Shown here: in pieces, positions 1 through 5,875 of the stretch
Position numbering within the stretch: the first letter of the stretch is position 1
How the letters are laid out: every line of letters begins with the position of its first letter
Assembly: GCA_027004335.1 (NCBI GenBank)
Contig: JALTID010000202.1
Span: 1 to 7,352, forward strand
Origin: JALTID01 sp027004335 [NCBI: bacterium]
GTDB taxonomy: Bacteria > JALSQH01
Length of the DNA: 7,352 bases
Direction of reading: 5' to 3'
Made by a program: the position numbers and the translations under genes
The notes under the pieces: model-generated
Seen by the model: only the letters and a program-made list of their open reading frames with translations
Databases searched by the model: none
Told to the model about the DNA's origin: nothing

Positions 1-23
1 TCATCTACCACTAATATTCTCAT
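1..23 (-). CDS. Start of a possible response regulator (fragment, cut by left edge)
   Basis: Only seven full codons are visible, reading MRILVVD plus two bases (GA) that allow Asp or Glu next. This matches the usual beginning of two-component receiver domains (M-[KR]-I-L-[VI]-V-D-[DE]), whose first strand ends in the acidic pair that binds Mg2+. The ATG lies 16 bases after the hslU stop on the same strand, with a weak AGGG about ten bases upstream, so it would be the next gene of the xerC-hslV-hslU operon. In Bacillus that place is held by codY, whose N-terminus does not look like this. Seven residues cannot prove a family; other Rossmann-like proteins can begin similarly. That a gene starts here is likely; the family call is inference. 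Confidence 0.45.
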
Positions 24-39
24 ATGTTAACACCCTATC

Positions 40-1383
40 TTACAGAATATATTTACTCAGATCCTCACTTTCCACAATATCCTTCAATTTTTCCTTCACA
101 TATTTGCCATCAATCTTTACCTTCTGACCTGCTATTTCAGGTGCACTAAAGGAAATTTCCTCAAGAAGTTTCTCAACAACAGTATAGAGTCTTCTGGCAC
201 CGATATTTTCATTTTTTAAATTCACCTCTTCAGCCAGCTCAGCGATCTCTCGCAGAGCGTCATCTGTGAACTCAAGTCCTACACCTTCTGTTTTCATTAA
301 CTCAATATATTGCTTTGTAATGGCATTCTCTGGCTCCGTGAGAATTCTGTAAAAATCCTCCTTGGTTAATGGTGCTAACTCAACTCTTATTGGAAATCTT
401 CCCTGAAGTTCAGGGATAAGGTCAGAAGGCTTACTAACATGAAATGCCCCTGCAGCGATAAAAAGAATATGGTCCGTTTTCACAATTCCATGTTTAGTGG
501 TAACAGTAGTCCCCTCTATGAGAGGTAAAAGATCTCTCTGGACCCCTTCCCTGGAAACATCAGGACCATTTCCACCTTCCCTCCCAGATATCTTATCAAT
601 TTCATCAATAAAAACTATCCCCATTTCTTCAACTTTTCTAAGAGCCACAGAAGTAACCTTATCCATATCAATCATTTTTGAAGCTTCTTCTTGAGTAAGA
701 TATTCAAGTGCTTCCTTAACTTTCATCTTTCTTTTTTTTCTTTTTTTCGGTAACATAGAATCAAAAAGGTCTTTCATCTGTAACCCAATATCATCCATTC
801 CCGAAGCAGCAAAGATCTCCACCATGGGAACAGCCGAAGTAGTAACTGTTATCTCAACTTCTCTTTCATCAAGGTCTCCTTCACGCAGCATCTTTGTGAA
901 TTTTTCTCTGGTGACATTATACCTGCTTATATTGTCCTCAGCAGCATATTCACTCACCGGGGGGATGAGAAGATCAAGTAAACGATTCTCTGCCGCTTCC
1001 ATTGCCTTTTGAAGAACCTTCCTCTTCTCTTTCTCCCTTTCCTGAGTAACTGCTATTTCAACAAGATCCCTTATAATAGATTCAACATCTCTACCGACAT
1101 AACCCACCTCGGTAAATTTGGATGCCTCAACCTTAATAAAAGGAGCATCAGCCAATCTGGCAAGTCTTCTTGCAATTTCTGTCTTTCCCACACCAGTAGG
1201 TCCTATCATTAAAATATTTTTAGGAACAATTTCATCCTTTAACTCTTCAGGAACATGTTTTCTCCTCCACCTGTTTCTCAAAGCAATAGCAACAGCTTTT
1301 TTTGCGTCGTTCTGACCAATTATATATTTATTAAGGGCCTCAACAATCTGCCTGGGAGTTAGAATCTCTTCCCTGTTTATCAT
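40..1383 (-). CDS. hslU: HslU (ClpY), ATPase and unfoldase subunit of the HslUV protease
   Basis: AAA+ ATPase that forms hexamers, unfolds substrates and feeds them into the HslV peptidase in the cytoplasm. With the start chosen here it has 447 residues, normal for the family. Visible in order: N-terminal [17 protein letters not shown]; Walker A GPTGVGKT (about 62-69); pore loop GYVGRD (about 94-99), which grips substrate; the inserted I domain (roughly 105-240) with its basic [13 protein letters not shown] stretch; Walker B VFIDEID (about 257-263); the GRFPIRVEL region; sensor-2 GARR (about 395-398); and the C-terminal tail EDLSKYIL, which in HslU inserts between HslV subunits to activate them. 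An ATG at 1398 overlaps the hslV stop, but AGGAGG at 1390-1395 sits inside that extension, six bases before the ATG at 1383, so 1383 is preferred. Last complete gene of the xerC-hslV-hslU operon. Confidence 0.97.
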   Translation of the reverse strand: MINREEILTPRQIVEALNKYIIGQNDAKKAVAIALRNRWRRKHVPEELKDEIVPKNILMIGPTGVGKTEIARRLARLADAPFIKVEASKFTEVGYVGRDVESIIRDLVEIAVTQEREKEKRKVLQKAMEAAENRLLDLLIPPVSEYAAEDNISRYNVTREKFTKMLREGDLDEREVEITVTTSAVPMVEIFAASGMDDIGLQMKDLFDSMLPKKRKKRKMKVKEALEYLTQEEASKMIDMDKVTSVALRKVEEMGIVFIDEIDKISGREGGNGPDVSREGVQRDLLPLIEGTTVTTKHGIVKTDHILFIAAGAFHVSKPSDLIPELQGRFPIRVELAPLTKEDFYRILTEPENAITKQYIELMKTEGVGLEFTDDALREIAELAEEVNLKNENIGARRLYTVVEKLLEEISFSAPEIAGQKVKIDGKYVKEKLKDIVESEDLSKYIL

Positions 1384-1389
1384 TTCATT

Positions 1390-1395
1390 CCTCCT
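1390..1395 (-). promoter_or_regulatory. Shine-Dalgarno site that fixes the hslU start
   Basis: A perfect AGGAGG begins at the last base of the hslV stop codon (TGA, 1397-1395) and is followed by a six-base spacer and the ATG at 1383. It argues against the ATG at 1398, whose second and third codons would be the AGG AGG itself. The layout implies translational coupling of hslU to hslV. Confidence 0.8.
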
Positions 1396-1928
1396 CATAA
1401 TTCTTCCAGCACAAATCTGTCATTCGTGTAAATACATATATCAGATGCTATTTTTATTGATTCAAGAGCAATCTCCTTAGCAGATAGATCAGTATGGGCA
1501 AGAAGTGCCCTCGCTGCAGCAAGGGCATAATTACCACCTGAGCCAATAGCTAAAACAGGTTCATCAGGTTCAAGAACATCACCTGTCCCCGATATTAAAA
1601 GAAGATGTTCCTTATCAGCCACAATCAGAAGTGCCTCAAGATACCTCAGCATCTTGCTGGTTCTCCACTCTTTTGCCAGTTCTACTGCAGCTTTCAGAAG
1701 ATTTCCATTAAATTCTTTTAACTTCCCTTCAAATTTCTCAAAAAGTGCAAAGGCATCAGCCGTAGATCCTGCAAAACCTGCAAGAACTCTCTCCTCGTAC
1801 AATCTTCTCACCTTCTTTGCAGATGATTTTATCACACTGTTTCCCATGGTTACCTGACCATCTGCAGCAATAACAGTTTTTTCATCTTTCCTCACAGCAA
1901 TCACAGTTGTTCCATAAAATTTCTCCAT
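1395..1928 (-). CDS. hslV: HslV (ClpQ), threonine peptidase subunit of the HslUV protease
   Basis: Proteasome-beta-like peptidase; two hexameric rings form the proteolytic chamber opened by HslU. The 177-residue protein begins with a short propeptide (MEKFYG) followed by TTVIAVR. By family knowledge the propeptide is removed and the first Thr of the TT pair (residue 7) becomes the nucleophile. The partner lysine of the active site (Lys33 of the mature form) is present in SSAKKVRRL, and the motifs [23 protein letters not shown] and ICIYTN are all typical. Two tandem ATGs (1931 and 1928) follow AGGAGG at 1934-1939. The second has the better five-base spacer and gives a propeptide close to other HslV proteins, so it is used here; the first would add one Met. 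Both overlap the xerC stop (ATGATG over TGA). Confidence 0.97.
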   Translation of the reverse strand: MEKFYGTTVIAVRKDEKTVIAADGQVTMGNSVIKSSAKKVRRLYEERVLAGFAGSTADAFALFEKFEGKLKEFNGNLLKAAVELAKEWRTSKMLRYLEALLIVADKEHLLLISGTGDVLEPDEPVLAIGSGGNYALAAARALLAHTDLSAKEIALESIKIASDICIYTNDRFVLEEL

Positions 1929-2833
1929 CATTTCCTCCTGGCCATGGGATGAGCTCTCCGGTATACTTCAATCAATTTCTCCACCTCAAGATGGGTATAA
2001 ATCTGAGTTGTGGAAAGACTTGCATGTCCCAAAAGCTCCTGTATTGTTCTTAAATCTGCCCCTGCATTCAGCAGATGAGTAGCGAATGTGTGCCTTAAAG
2101 TATGCGGAGAAATCTTTCTCATAATGCTTGTTTGAATTATGTACTTATCCACAATTCTTTCTACACTTCTTGCAGTTAATCTTTTCCCTCTGTTATTTAC
2201 AAAAACTGAAGAATGCTTTTCACCGTTCTCCATCAATATTTCTTCCCTGACGGGTAAATATTCCTTCAACGCTTTAATAGCAGGCTTCCCCACCGGGATA
2301 ATTCTTTCCTTCCTTCTTTTCCCCCTTACCAGTATCATTTTTGATGCCCAGTCAATATCATCAAGGTTGAGTCCGACCAGTTCGCTCACCCTTATCCCTG
2401 TGGCATAAAGTACCTCAAGAATAGCTCTGTCTCTTTTACCCAGAAAAGTGGTAATATCTGGTGACTCAACAAGAGAGATAACTTCTTCTATCCCGAGAAA
2501 AGAGGGGATTTTTTTCTCCTGTTTAGGATTGCTTATCAATTTTGCAGGGTTATTTGCCACTACCTCTTCTCTGACAAGATAATCAAAGAAATTCCTGAGA
2601 GCAGCAAGTTTCCTTGCTATTGTCCTCTTACCATTTTTTGTAAACAGTTCTCTAACAAATATCCTCACATCTCTAAAATCAATTTGGGCAGGAGAATTTT
2701 TGCCAATATTCTCAGCAAAATTAATAAGCTCTTCAATATCTCTTGTATATGCTTTCACGGTCAACTGAGAGTAATTTTTTTCAACCACCAGGTAATCTCT
2801 ATATCTTTCTTTCCAGAAGAAGAAATTCTCCAT
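1928..2833 (-). CDS. xerC: Tyrosine site-specific recombinase, XerC/XerD type
   Basis: Chromosomal Xer recombinase of 301 residues, the standard length; it resolves chromosome dimers at dif sites at the end of replication. The N-terminal SAM-like core-binding domain covers about 1-90 ([20 protein letters not shown]). The catalytic domain carries the full set: Arg148 in ATGIRVSEL, the beta-hairpin Lys172 in [13 protein letters not shown], His244 and Arg247 in [12 protein letters not shown], His270 in [11 protein letters not shown] and nucleophile Tyr279 in IYTHLE. It is therefore intact. Being first in an operon with hslV and hslU matches codV-clpQ-clpY of Bacillus and supports a housekeeping Xer role rather than a mobile-element integrase. 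Whether it acts alone (XerH/XerS style) or with a second Xer protein cannot be seen. The start has only a weak AGG, but no other Met lies nearby and the N-terminus aligns well with the family. Confidence 0.93.
   Translation of the reverse strand: MENFFFWKERYRDYLVVEKNYSQLTVKAYTRDIEELINFAENIGKNSPAQIDFRDVRIFVRELFTKNGKRTIARKLAALRNFFDYLVREEVVANNPAKLISNPKQEKKIPSFLGIEEVISLVESPDITTFLGKRDRAILEVLYATGIRVSELVGLNLDDIDWASKMILVRGKRRKERIIPVGKPAIKALKEYLPVREEILMENGEKHSSVFVNNRGKRLTARSVERIVDKYIIQTSIMRKISPHTLRHTFATHLLNAGADLRTIQELLGHASLSTTQIYTHLEVEKLIEVYRRAHPMARRK
1934..1939 (-). promoter_or_regulatory. Shine-Dalgarno site of hslV
   Basis: AGGAGG lies inside the last codons of xerC, two bases before the ATG at 1931 and five before the ATG at 1928. 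The spacing favours the inner ATG, and the position within xerC makes hslV translation dependent on ribosomes finishing xerC. Confidence 0.7.
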
Positions 2834-2847
2834 TACCTGTTAAGTTT

Positions 2848-2876
2848 AGCATAATTGGAAAAAATCCGCTATACAA
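2848..2876 (-). promoter_or_regulatory. Possible promoter of the xerC-hslV-hslU operon
   Basis: On the minus strand TTGTAT (2876-2871) and TATGCT (2853-2848) are separated by 17 bases, ending 14 bases before the xerC ATG. The -10 matches four of six consensus bases and the -35 only three. It is the best candidate I can find in this divergent gap, but it is weak, and a chance match in AT-rich DNA is possible. Confidence 0.3.
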
Positions 2877-2918
2877 AACATCCAATTACATTTTTCACTT
2901 AAGAAATAAGAAGGCTTA

Positions 2919-2946
2919 TTGACAGTCTTTATACTTTTGGTAAAAT
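2919..2946 (+). promoter_or_regulatory. Sigma70-type promoter of the 2978-4281 gene pair
   Basis: A perfect -35 TTGACA (2919-2924), a 16-base spacer and -10 TAAAAT (2941-2946, five of six) face the plus-strand genes. Transcription would begin near 2953, leaving a leader of about 25 bases that holds AGGAG at 2966-2970, seven bases before the ATG. There is no room for a long riboswitch between this promoter and the gene. Confidence 0.75.
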
Positions 2947-2977
2947 CTAAAAAAAATCAAATCTCAGGAGTAACGAA

Positions 2978-3547
2978 ATGGAATACCATGAATTAGTGGT
3001 GGAAGGACCATATCTACTTGTAAAGGGATTTGTGGAGGGAAGTGCCAACTGCCTTGATGATCCAGAGATATTCTTCAGCAAGGAAGAGAACATAGAAAGG
3101 GAAACTCTCAATGAGAAATTAAAAGAGTGGCTGGGATTTGCAGAAACCCTCGTTCATATCGTAGTAGATGAGAAGAATCTTGAAAAGCTTACAGAATTTT
3201 TTAAAAAAAGGGGAGAAAAATTTGGTCTGGAAATTAAATCAGAACTTAAGATACTAAGCGCCTCTTTTGAATTTAAAATGGAGGCATTCACTCCGAAGCA
3301 CGGGAAAAAGATGAAAAAACTCTTAGCTGAACTACCACCTACTATAACAATTGCAGGGAAGGAAGAAGAGGAAAAAGTCCACGATGTGGAGGAGAGGGGG
3401 ATATATACTCCGGACCACCCGTACGAACTCAATATAAAAGGTACTATTGTTGGACCATTTAAAGAAGTTGTTGAAACACACAGAAAATGGAAAGAGTTTA
3501 GCCTTATTATTCTTGAAAATATAAAATTAACATTAGAAGAAACCTAA
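2978..3547 (+). CDS. Uncharacterised protein, 189 residues
   Basis: I do not recognise this family. The start is well supported by AGGAG at 2966-2970 and a strong promoter. The protein is soluble, with no signal peptide or membrane segment, and is rich in Glu and Lys. Three short strand-like segments share a pattern: HELVVEG (4-10), FEFKMEA (97-103) and YELNIKG (149-155). The last two are each followed by a Lys-rich, helix-prone stretch, which suggests alternating strand-helix units, perhaps of ferredoxin-like shape (inference). A charged stretch, GKEEEEKVHDVEERG (about 127-141), precedes GIYTPDHPYE, which looks like a conserved turn. The stop shares one base with the start of the nucleotidyltransferase gene (TAATG), so the two are translationally coupled and may work together. 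No catalytic motif is evident. That it is a real gene is near certain; its function is unknown. Confidence 0.85.
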   Translation: MEYHELVVEGPYLLVKGFVEGSANCLDDPEIFFSKEENIERETLNEKLKEWLGFAETLVHIVVDEKNLEKLTEFFKKRGEKFGLEIKSELKILSASFEFKMEAFTPKHGKKMKKLLAELPPTITIAGKEEEEKVHDVEERGIYTPDHPYELNIKGTIVGPFKEVVETHRKWKEFSLIILENIKLTLEET

Positions 3548-4281
3548 TGGAGTGTTGCTCACCCTTTTTTAAGGGGATGATCCTCGCAGCGGGGAGAGGT
3601 AAAAGGATGGAGGAACTCACATCGGAAGTTCCCAAACCCCTTCTTACAATAGCAGGGCAACCACTTATTCTGTTCAACATAAAGCTCTTCCTTCACTGGG
3701 GAATAAATTACATTGTTGTAAATACCTGGTATCAACAGGAGAAACTCTGTGAGTATCTCGCGAAACTGAACCTCCCCGTCAGAATCAAAATATCCTATGA
3801 ATCAACACTCATGGGAACAGGAGGGGGAGTAAAAAAAGCATTTAATTATTTAAAGGGGACACCTTTTTTCCTTATAAATTCCGATATAATCACAGACTTT
3901 CCCCTCAAGGTCCTGATAAATGAGCCCCTCCCGCTGGCTACAATGGTGGTAGTTCCCCACCGGGAGGGAAACACACCAGTATGGGTAAAAGATGGTAGGG
4001 TTACCTCAATTGGTGAGAGGGGGGAGGGAAAAAATTTCACATTTGCTGGGATACATCTACTTACCGGGAGGATTTTTAAATATCTTCCAGAGGGAGAATC
4101 TTCAATTATAAAGGATTTCTACATAAAAGCTTTAGGAGAAGGAGAGAATATCAGGGCAGTTATCTGGGATGGATTATGGCTTGACGCCGGGACAAAAGAG
4201 AGATTCATGGATACAAAAGCTGCCATTGAATCAGGTGAAATAAACCTCCCTTCCTACTTGCTTGATATGGGAAGTATCTGA
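3547..4281 (+). CDS. Sugar-1-phosphate nucleotidyltransferase, MurU/ManC-like
   Basis: Cytoplasmic enzyme that joins a sugar-1-phosphate to an NTP, releasing pyrophosphate and giving an NDP-sugar for cell-wall or polysaccharide synthesis. The 244-residue protein is a single Rossmann-like NTP_transferase domain: nucleotide-binding loop ILAAGRGKRM (12-21), PKPLL with Lys30, a TGGGVKKAF segment (91-99), the metal-binding Asp113 in INSDII (usually NGD in this family), FAGIHLL (166-172) and WLDAGT with Asp213 (211-216). It lacks the C-terminal left-handed helix of GlmU- or GlgC-type enzymes. The short form and the FxGI...W.D.GT pattern resemble MurU (MurNAc-1-phosphate uridylyltransferase) and mannose-1-phosphate guanylyltransferases; the substrate cannot be chosen from sequence. 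The ATG overlaps the upstream stop. An in-frame ATG at 3577 would start right at the domain (MILAAG), but its AAGGGG lies directly against the codon, so the overlapping start is preferred. Confidence 0.85.
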   Translation: MECCSPFFKGMILAAGRGKRMEELTSEVPKPLLTIAGQPLILFNIKLFLHWGINYIVVNTWYQQEKLCEYLAKLNLPVRIKISYESTLMGTGGGVKKAFNYLKGTPFFLINSDIITDFPLKVLINEPLPLATMVVVPHREGNTPVWVKDGRVTSIGERGEGKNFTFAGIHLLTGRIFKYLPEGESSIIKDFYIKALGEGENIRAVIWDGLWLDAGTKERFMDTKAAIESGEINLPSYLLDMGSI

Positions 4282-4673
4282 TACTCGTAGGTAACATCTG
4301 CAGTTTTTCTTAGCATTGCTGTTATAGCACAATATTTGTAACTGGAGAGCCTTATAGCTTTTTCCACCTTCTTTTGGTCTAAATCACCTCTGAAAATATA
4401 CTTCAAATGTACTTTAGTATATACTCTGGGATGTTCTGATGCTCTTTCAACCTCTATCTCTATAAAAAATTCCTCTACAGGTTCCCTCATTTTCCTCAGA
4501 ATTGAAATAACATCCATTCCTGTGCATCCCCCTAAGCTATGAAGAAAAACTTCCATGGGTGCTGGACCAAGATCATCTCCCCCATGAGCAGGAGCAGCAT
4601 CCATTTTAATTTTAAGTCCCCGTTCATTTATCCCTATGAAAGACATACCTCCCTTCCAAACGACTTTCTCCAA
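4254..4673 (-). CDS. OsmC-family protein
   Basis: A 139-residue protein of the OsmC/Ohr superfamily (COG1765, YhfA-like branch). Two cysteines sit where the family keeps its redox pair: Cys50 in SLGGCTGMD and Cys115 in YKYCAITAML. In studied members they reduce hydroperoxides; for the YhfA-like branch the substrate is uncertain. Also visible are GPAPMEVFLHSLGGC, the helix before the first Cys, and VKHLKY-like strands, with family-typical length. The start is TTG: AGGAGG at 4680-4685 is six bases upstream. An ATG at 4677-4675 lies between them but is in another frame that soon stops. It follows mglA by 31 bases on the same strand and is probably the third gene of the mglBA operon. Its last 28 bases overlap the opposing nucleotidyltransferase gene. 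Confidence 0.88.
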   Translation of the reverse strand: MEKVVWKGGMSFIGINERGLKIKMDAAPAHGGDDLGPAPMEVFLHSLGGCTGMDVISILRKMREPVEEFFIEIEVERASEHPRVYTKVHLKYIFRGDLDQKKVEKAIRLSSYKYCAITAMLRKTADVTYEYQILPISSK

Positions 4674-4679
4674 TCATTT

Positions 4680-4685
4680 CCTCCT
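4680..4685 (-). promoter_or_regulatory. Shine-Dalgarno site that supports the TTG start of the OsmC-family gene
   Basis: AGGAGG is followed by AAATGA and then TTG at 4673. The ATG inside that spacer is out of frame with the OsmC reading frame and opens only a short frame, so the strong site most likely serves the TTG codon. Confidence 0.7.
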
Positions 4686-4704
4686 CTTAACGGATAATTT
4701 AGAC

Positions 4705-5298
4705 CTATGCCCCTGTCTTTCTCTTAAGATCAATCAATACAAGTTTTGTTACGGCTTTAAGGGTATCAAAAACTCCCGTGCCTTTTATCGCTATAGCTTC
4801 AAAATCAGGTACATTATCCTTGTTTAATTCTTTTTTCATTTCATCTACAGGAGCAGCATTGGGTAAATCCCTTTTATTGTACTGGATCACATATGGAACA
4901 CTTTTTATGGTATAACCCTGCTCTTCAAGATTTCCTATCATATTTTCAAAACTTTCAATGTTTGCATCCATTCTTTCAATTTGAGAATCTGCAACAAAAA
5001 CTATGCCATCTACACCCTTTAAAATTAATTTCCTGCTGGCATCGTAAAAAACCTGTCCCGGAACTGTATAAAGATGAAATCTCACTTTAAATCCCTTTAT
5101 TTCCCCAAGATTAAGAGGTAAAAAGTCAAAAAAGAGAGTCCTTTCTGTCTCCGTGGCCAGAGAGATCATCTTACCCTTAGACTTTGGATTTGTCTTATCG
5201 TAAATGTACTGCAAATTTGTGGTCTTACCACCAAGACCTGGACCATAATAAACTATTTTACAATTTATCTCCCTCGCTGCATAGTTGATAAAAGACAT
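4705..5298 (-). CDS. mglA: MglA, Ras-like small GTPase for cell polarity and motility
   Basis: A cytoplasmic GTP/GDP switch of 197 residues that collinearly matches Myxococcus xanthus MglA as I recall it. The P-loop GPGLGGKTT occupies 19-27; switch [13 protein letters not shown] (49-59) includes Arg53, the intrinsic arginine finger of this family, and Thr54; switch II is YTVPGQ (77-82) with Thr78 where Ras has Asp and with Gln82; the guanine-specificity motif NKRD is at 141-144. The C-terminus has no lipidation site. One P-loop position (23) is Gly where the Myxococcus protein has Cys. In Myxococcus and Thermus, MglA-GTP marks the leading pole and is turned off by MglB. The start is fixed by the conserved MSFINY...[13 protein letters not shown] beginning; a GGAG overlapping the mglB stop is 13 bases upstream, longer than usual. 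Only ten bases separate it from mglB. Confidence 0.96.
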   Translation of the reverse strand: MSFINYAAREINCKIVYYGPGLGGKTTNLQYIYDKTNPKSKGKMISLATETERTLFFDFLPLNLGEIKGFKVRFHLYTVPGQVFYDASRKLILKGVDGIVFVADSQIERMDANIESFENMIGNLEEQGYTIKSVPYVIQYNKRDLPNAAPVDEMKKELNKDNVPDFEAIAIKGTGVFDTLKAVTKLVLIDLKRKTGA

Positions 5299-5308
5299 TT
5301 TTTATTTG

Positions 5309-5803
5309 TTACTCCGAAAATAGATTCTCAATATCCTCATCCGTAATTTCAGAAAATGGAGACTCAAGCTCCTCTGCCTGCATCTCCTTCTGTATCTTCT
5401 CAGTTAATTCATCAAATATTTTTTTGAGCTCCTGAGAAGCCTTCTTAACCCTCAACCTCACAAGACCCAGAGAAGACCTGTGGTCAAAAACAACCACAAG
5501 AATTATTCTCTCCCCTATCAAGGTGATATGGATATTATCCCTCTCTCCTTCATGGAAAAGAACAGAAAATTCTTTTTCCCCTAATAACTTTGCGAGCCCA
5601 CTGGTAGCTGCAATATTTCCTGCTGTTAGAGAAGCTAAAGAAGTTGTATCAATATCTTCAGTATCTCCACAGTGGGCAATAAGTTGCCCATTCTTATCTA
5701 CAAGGAAGACAAATTTTGCATTGGCTTCCCTCGCCAGTCTTAAGATTATCTCATTGATTTTTTTGTACTCTTCTTCATAAAGAATAAATTGAGTATTTTC
5801 CAT
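5309..5803 (-). CDS. mglB: MglB, Roadblock/LC7-domain GTPase-activating partner of MglA
   Basis: Homodimeric Roadblock protein that stimulates GTP hydrolysis by MglA and so places MglA asymmetrically in the cell. The 164-residue form has the usual MglB plan: N-terminal helix YEEEYKKINEIILRL (9-23), core VFLVDKNGQLIAHCG (32-46), DTTSLASLTAGNIAATSGLA (52-71), HITLIGERIILVVVFD (92-107), the RSSLGLVRLRVKKA helix (109-122), and an acidic C-terminal tail, SPFSEITDEDIENLFSE (148-164), nearly the same as the Myxococcus MglB tail that contacts MglA. A TTG at 5824 would add seven residues, but it has no ribosome site and would sit almost on the transcription start. The ATG at 5803 has GAGAGG six bases upstream and fits the family N-terminus. 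The order mglB-mglA is that of the Myxococcus mglBA operon. Confidence 0.95.
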   Translation of the reverse strand: MENTQFILYEEEYKKINEIILRLAREANAKFVFLVDKNGQLIAHCGDTEDIDTTSLASLTAGNIAATSGLAKLLGEKEFSVLFHEGERDNIHITLIGERIILVVVFDHRSSLGLVRLRVKKASQELKKIFDELTEKIQKEMQAEELESPFSEITDEDIENLFSE

Positions 5804-5809
5804 TCCTTG

Positions 5810-5815
5810 CCTCTC
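5810..5815 (-). promoter_or_regulatory. Shine-Dalgarno site that fixes the mglB start
   Basis: GAGAGG is six bases before the ATG at 5803; a further AAGGA touches the ATG. No comparable site precedes the in-frame TTG at 5824, so the shorter protein is favoured. Confidence 0.65.
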
Positions 5816-5836
5816 TGGTATCAATTACCAGAATAA

Positions 5837-5875
5837 ATTATAACAAATTATATCCCATTTACAAGTCAATATCAA
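5837..5875 (-). promoter_or_regulatory. Sigma70-type promoter of the mglB-mglA-osmC operon
   Basis: On the minus strand TTGATA (5875-5870, five of six), a 17-base spacer and a perfect TATAAT (5852-5847) point to mglB. The -35 box covers the stop codon of the upstream por gene. A second TATAAT follows at 5842-5837, ten bases on; its nearest -35-like hexamer TTGACT (5869-5864) is 21 bases away, so it is probably secondary. Expected start sites near 5840 or 5830 leave a leader of roughly 25-40 bases before the ATG at 5803. Confidence 0.75.

Noticed and set aside
2139-2408. Plus-strand open frame of 89 codons inside xerC
   Set aside because: It is the reverse of the conserved recombinase catalytic domain; hydrophobic-looking sequence is a by-product of the antisense frame, not a membrane protein.
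1928-2833. Mobile-element integrase or dif/att site linked to the tyrosine recombinase
   Set aside because: The gene sits in a conserved housekeeping operon with hslVU; I found no flanking direct repeats, tRNA gene or paired inverted arms typical of an attachment or dif site.
2834-2977. Riboswitch or attenuator in the divergent gap between xerC and the 189-residue gene
   Set aside because: The gap is about 144 bases, mostly taken by two facing promoters; leaders are some 10-25 bases and no stable stem-loop is apparent.
3577-4281. Shorter nucleotidyltransferase starting at the inner ATG (MILAAG)
   Set aside because: The AAGGGG is directly against this ATG with no spacer, whereas the outer ATG is coupled to the upstream stop; kept as an alternative, not as the call.
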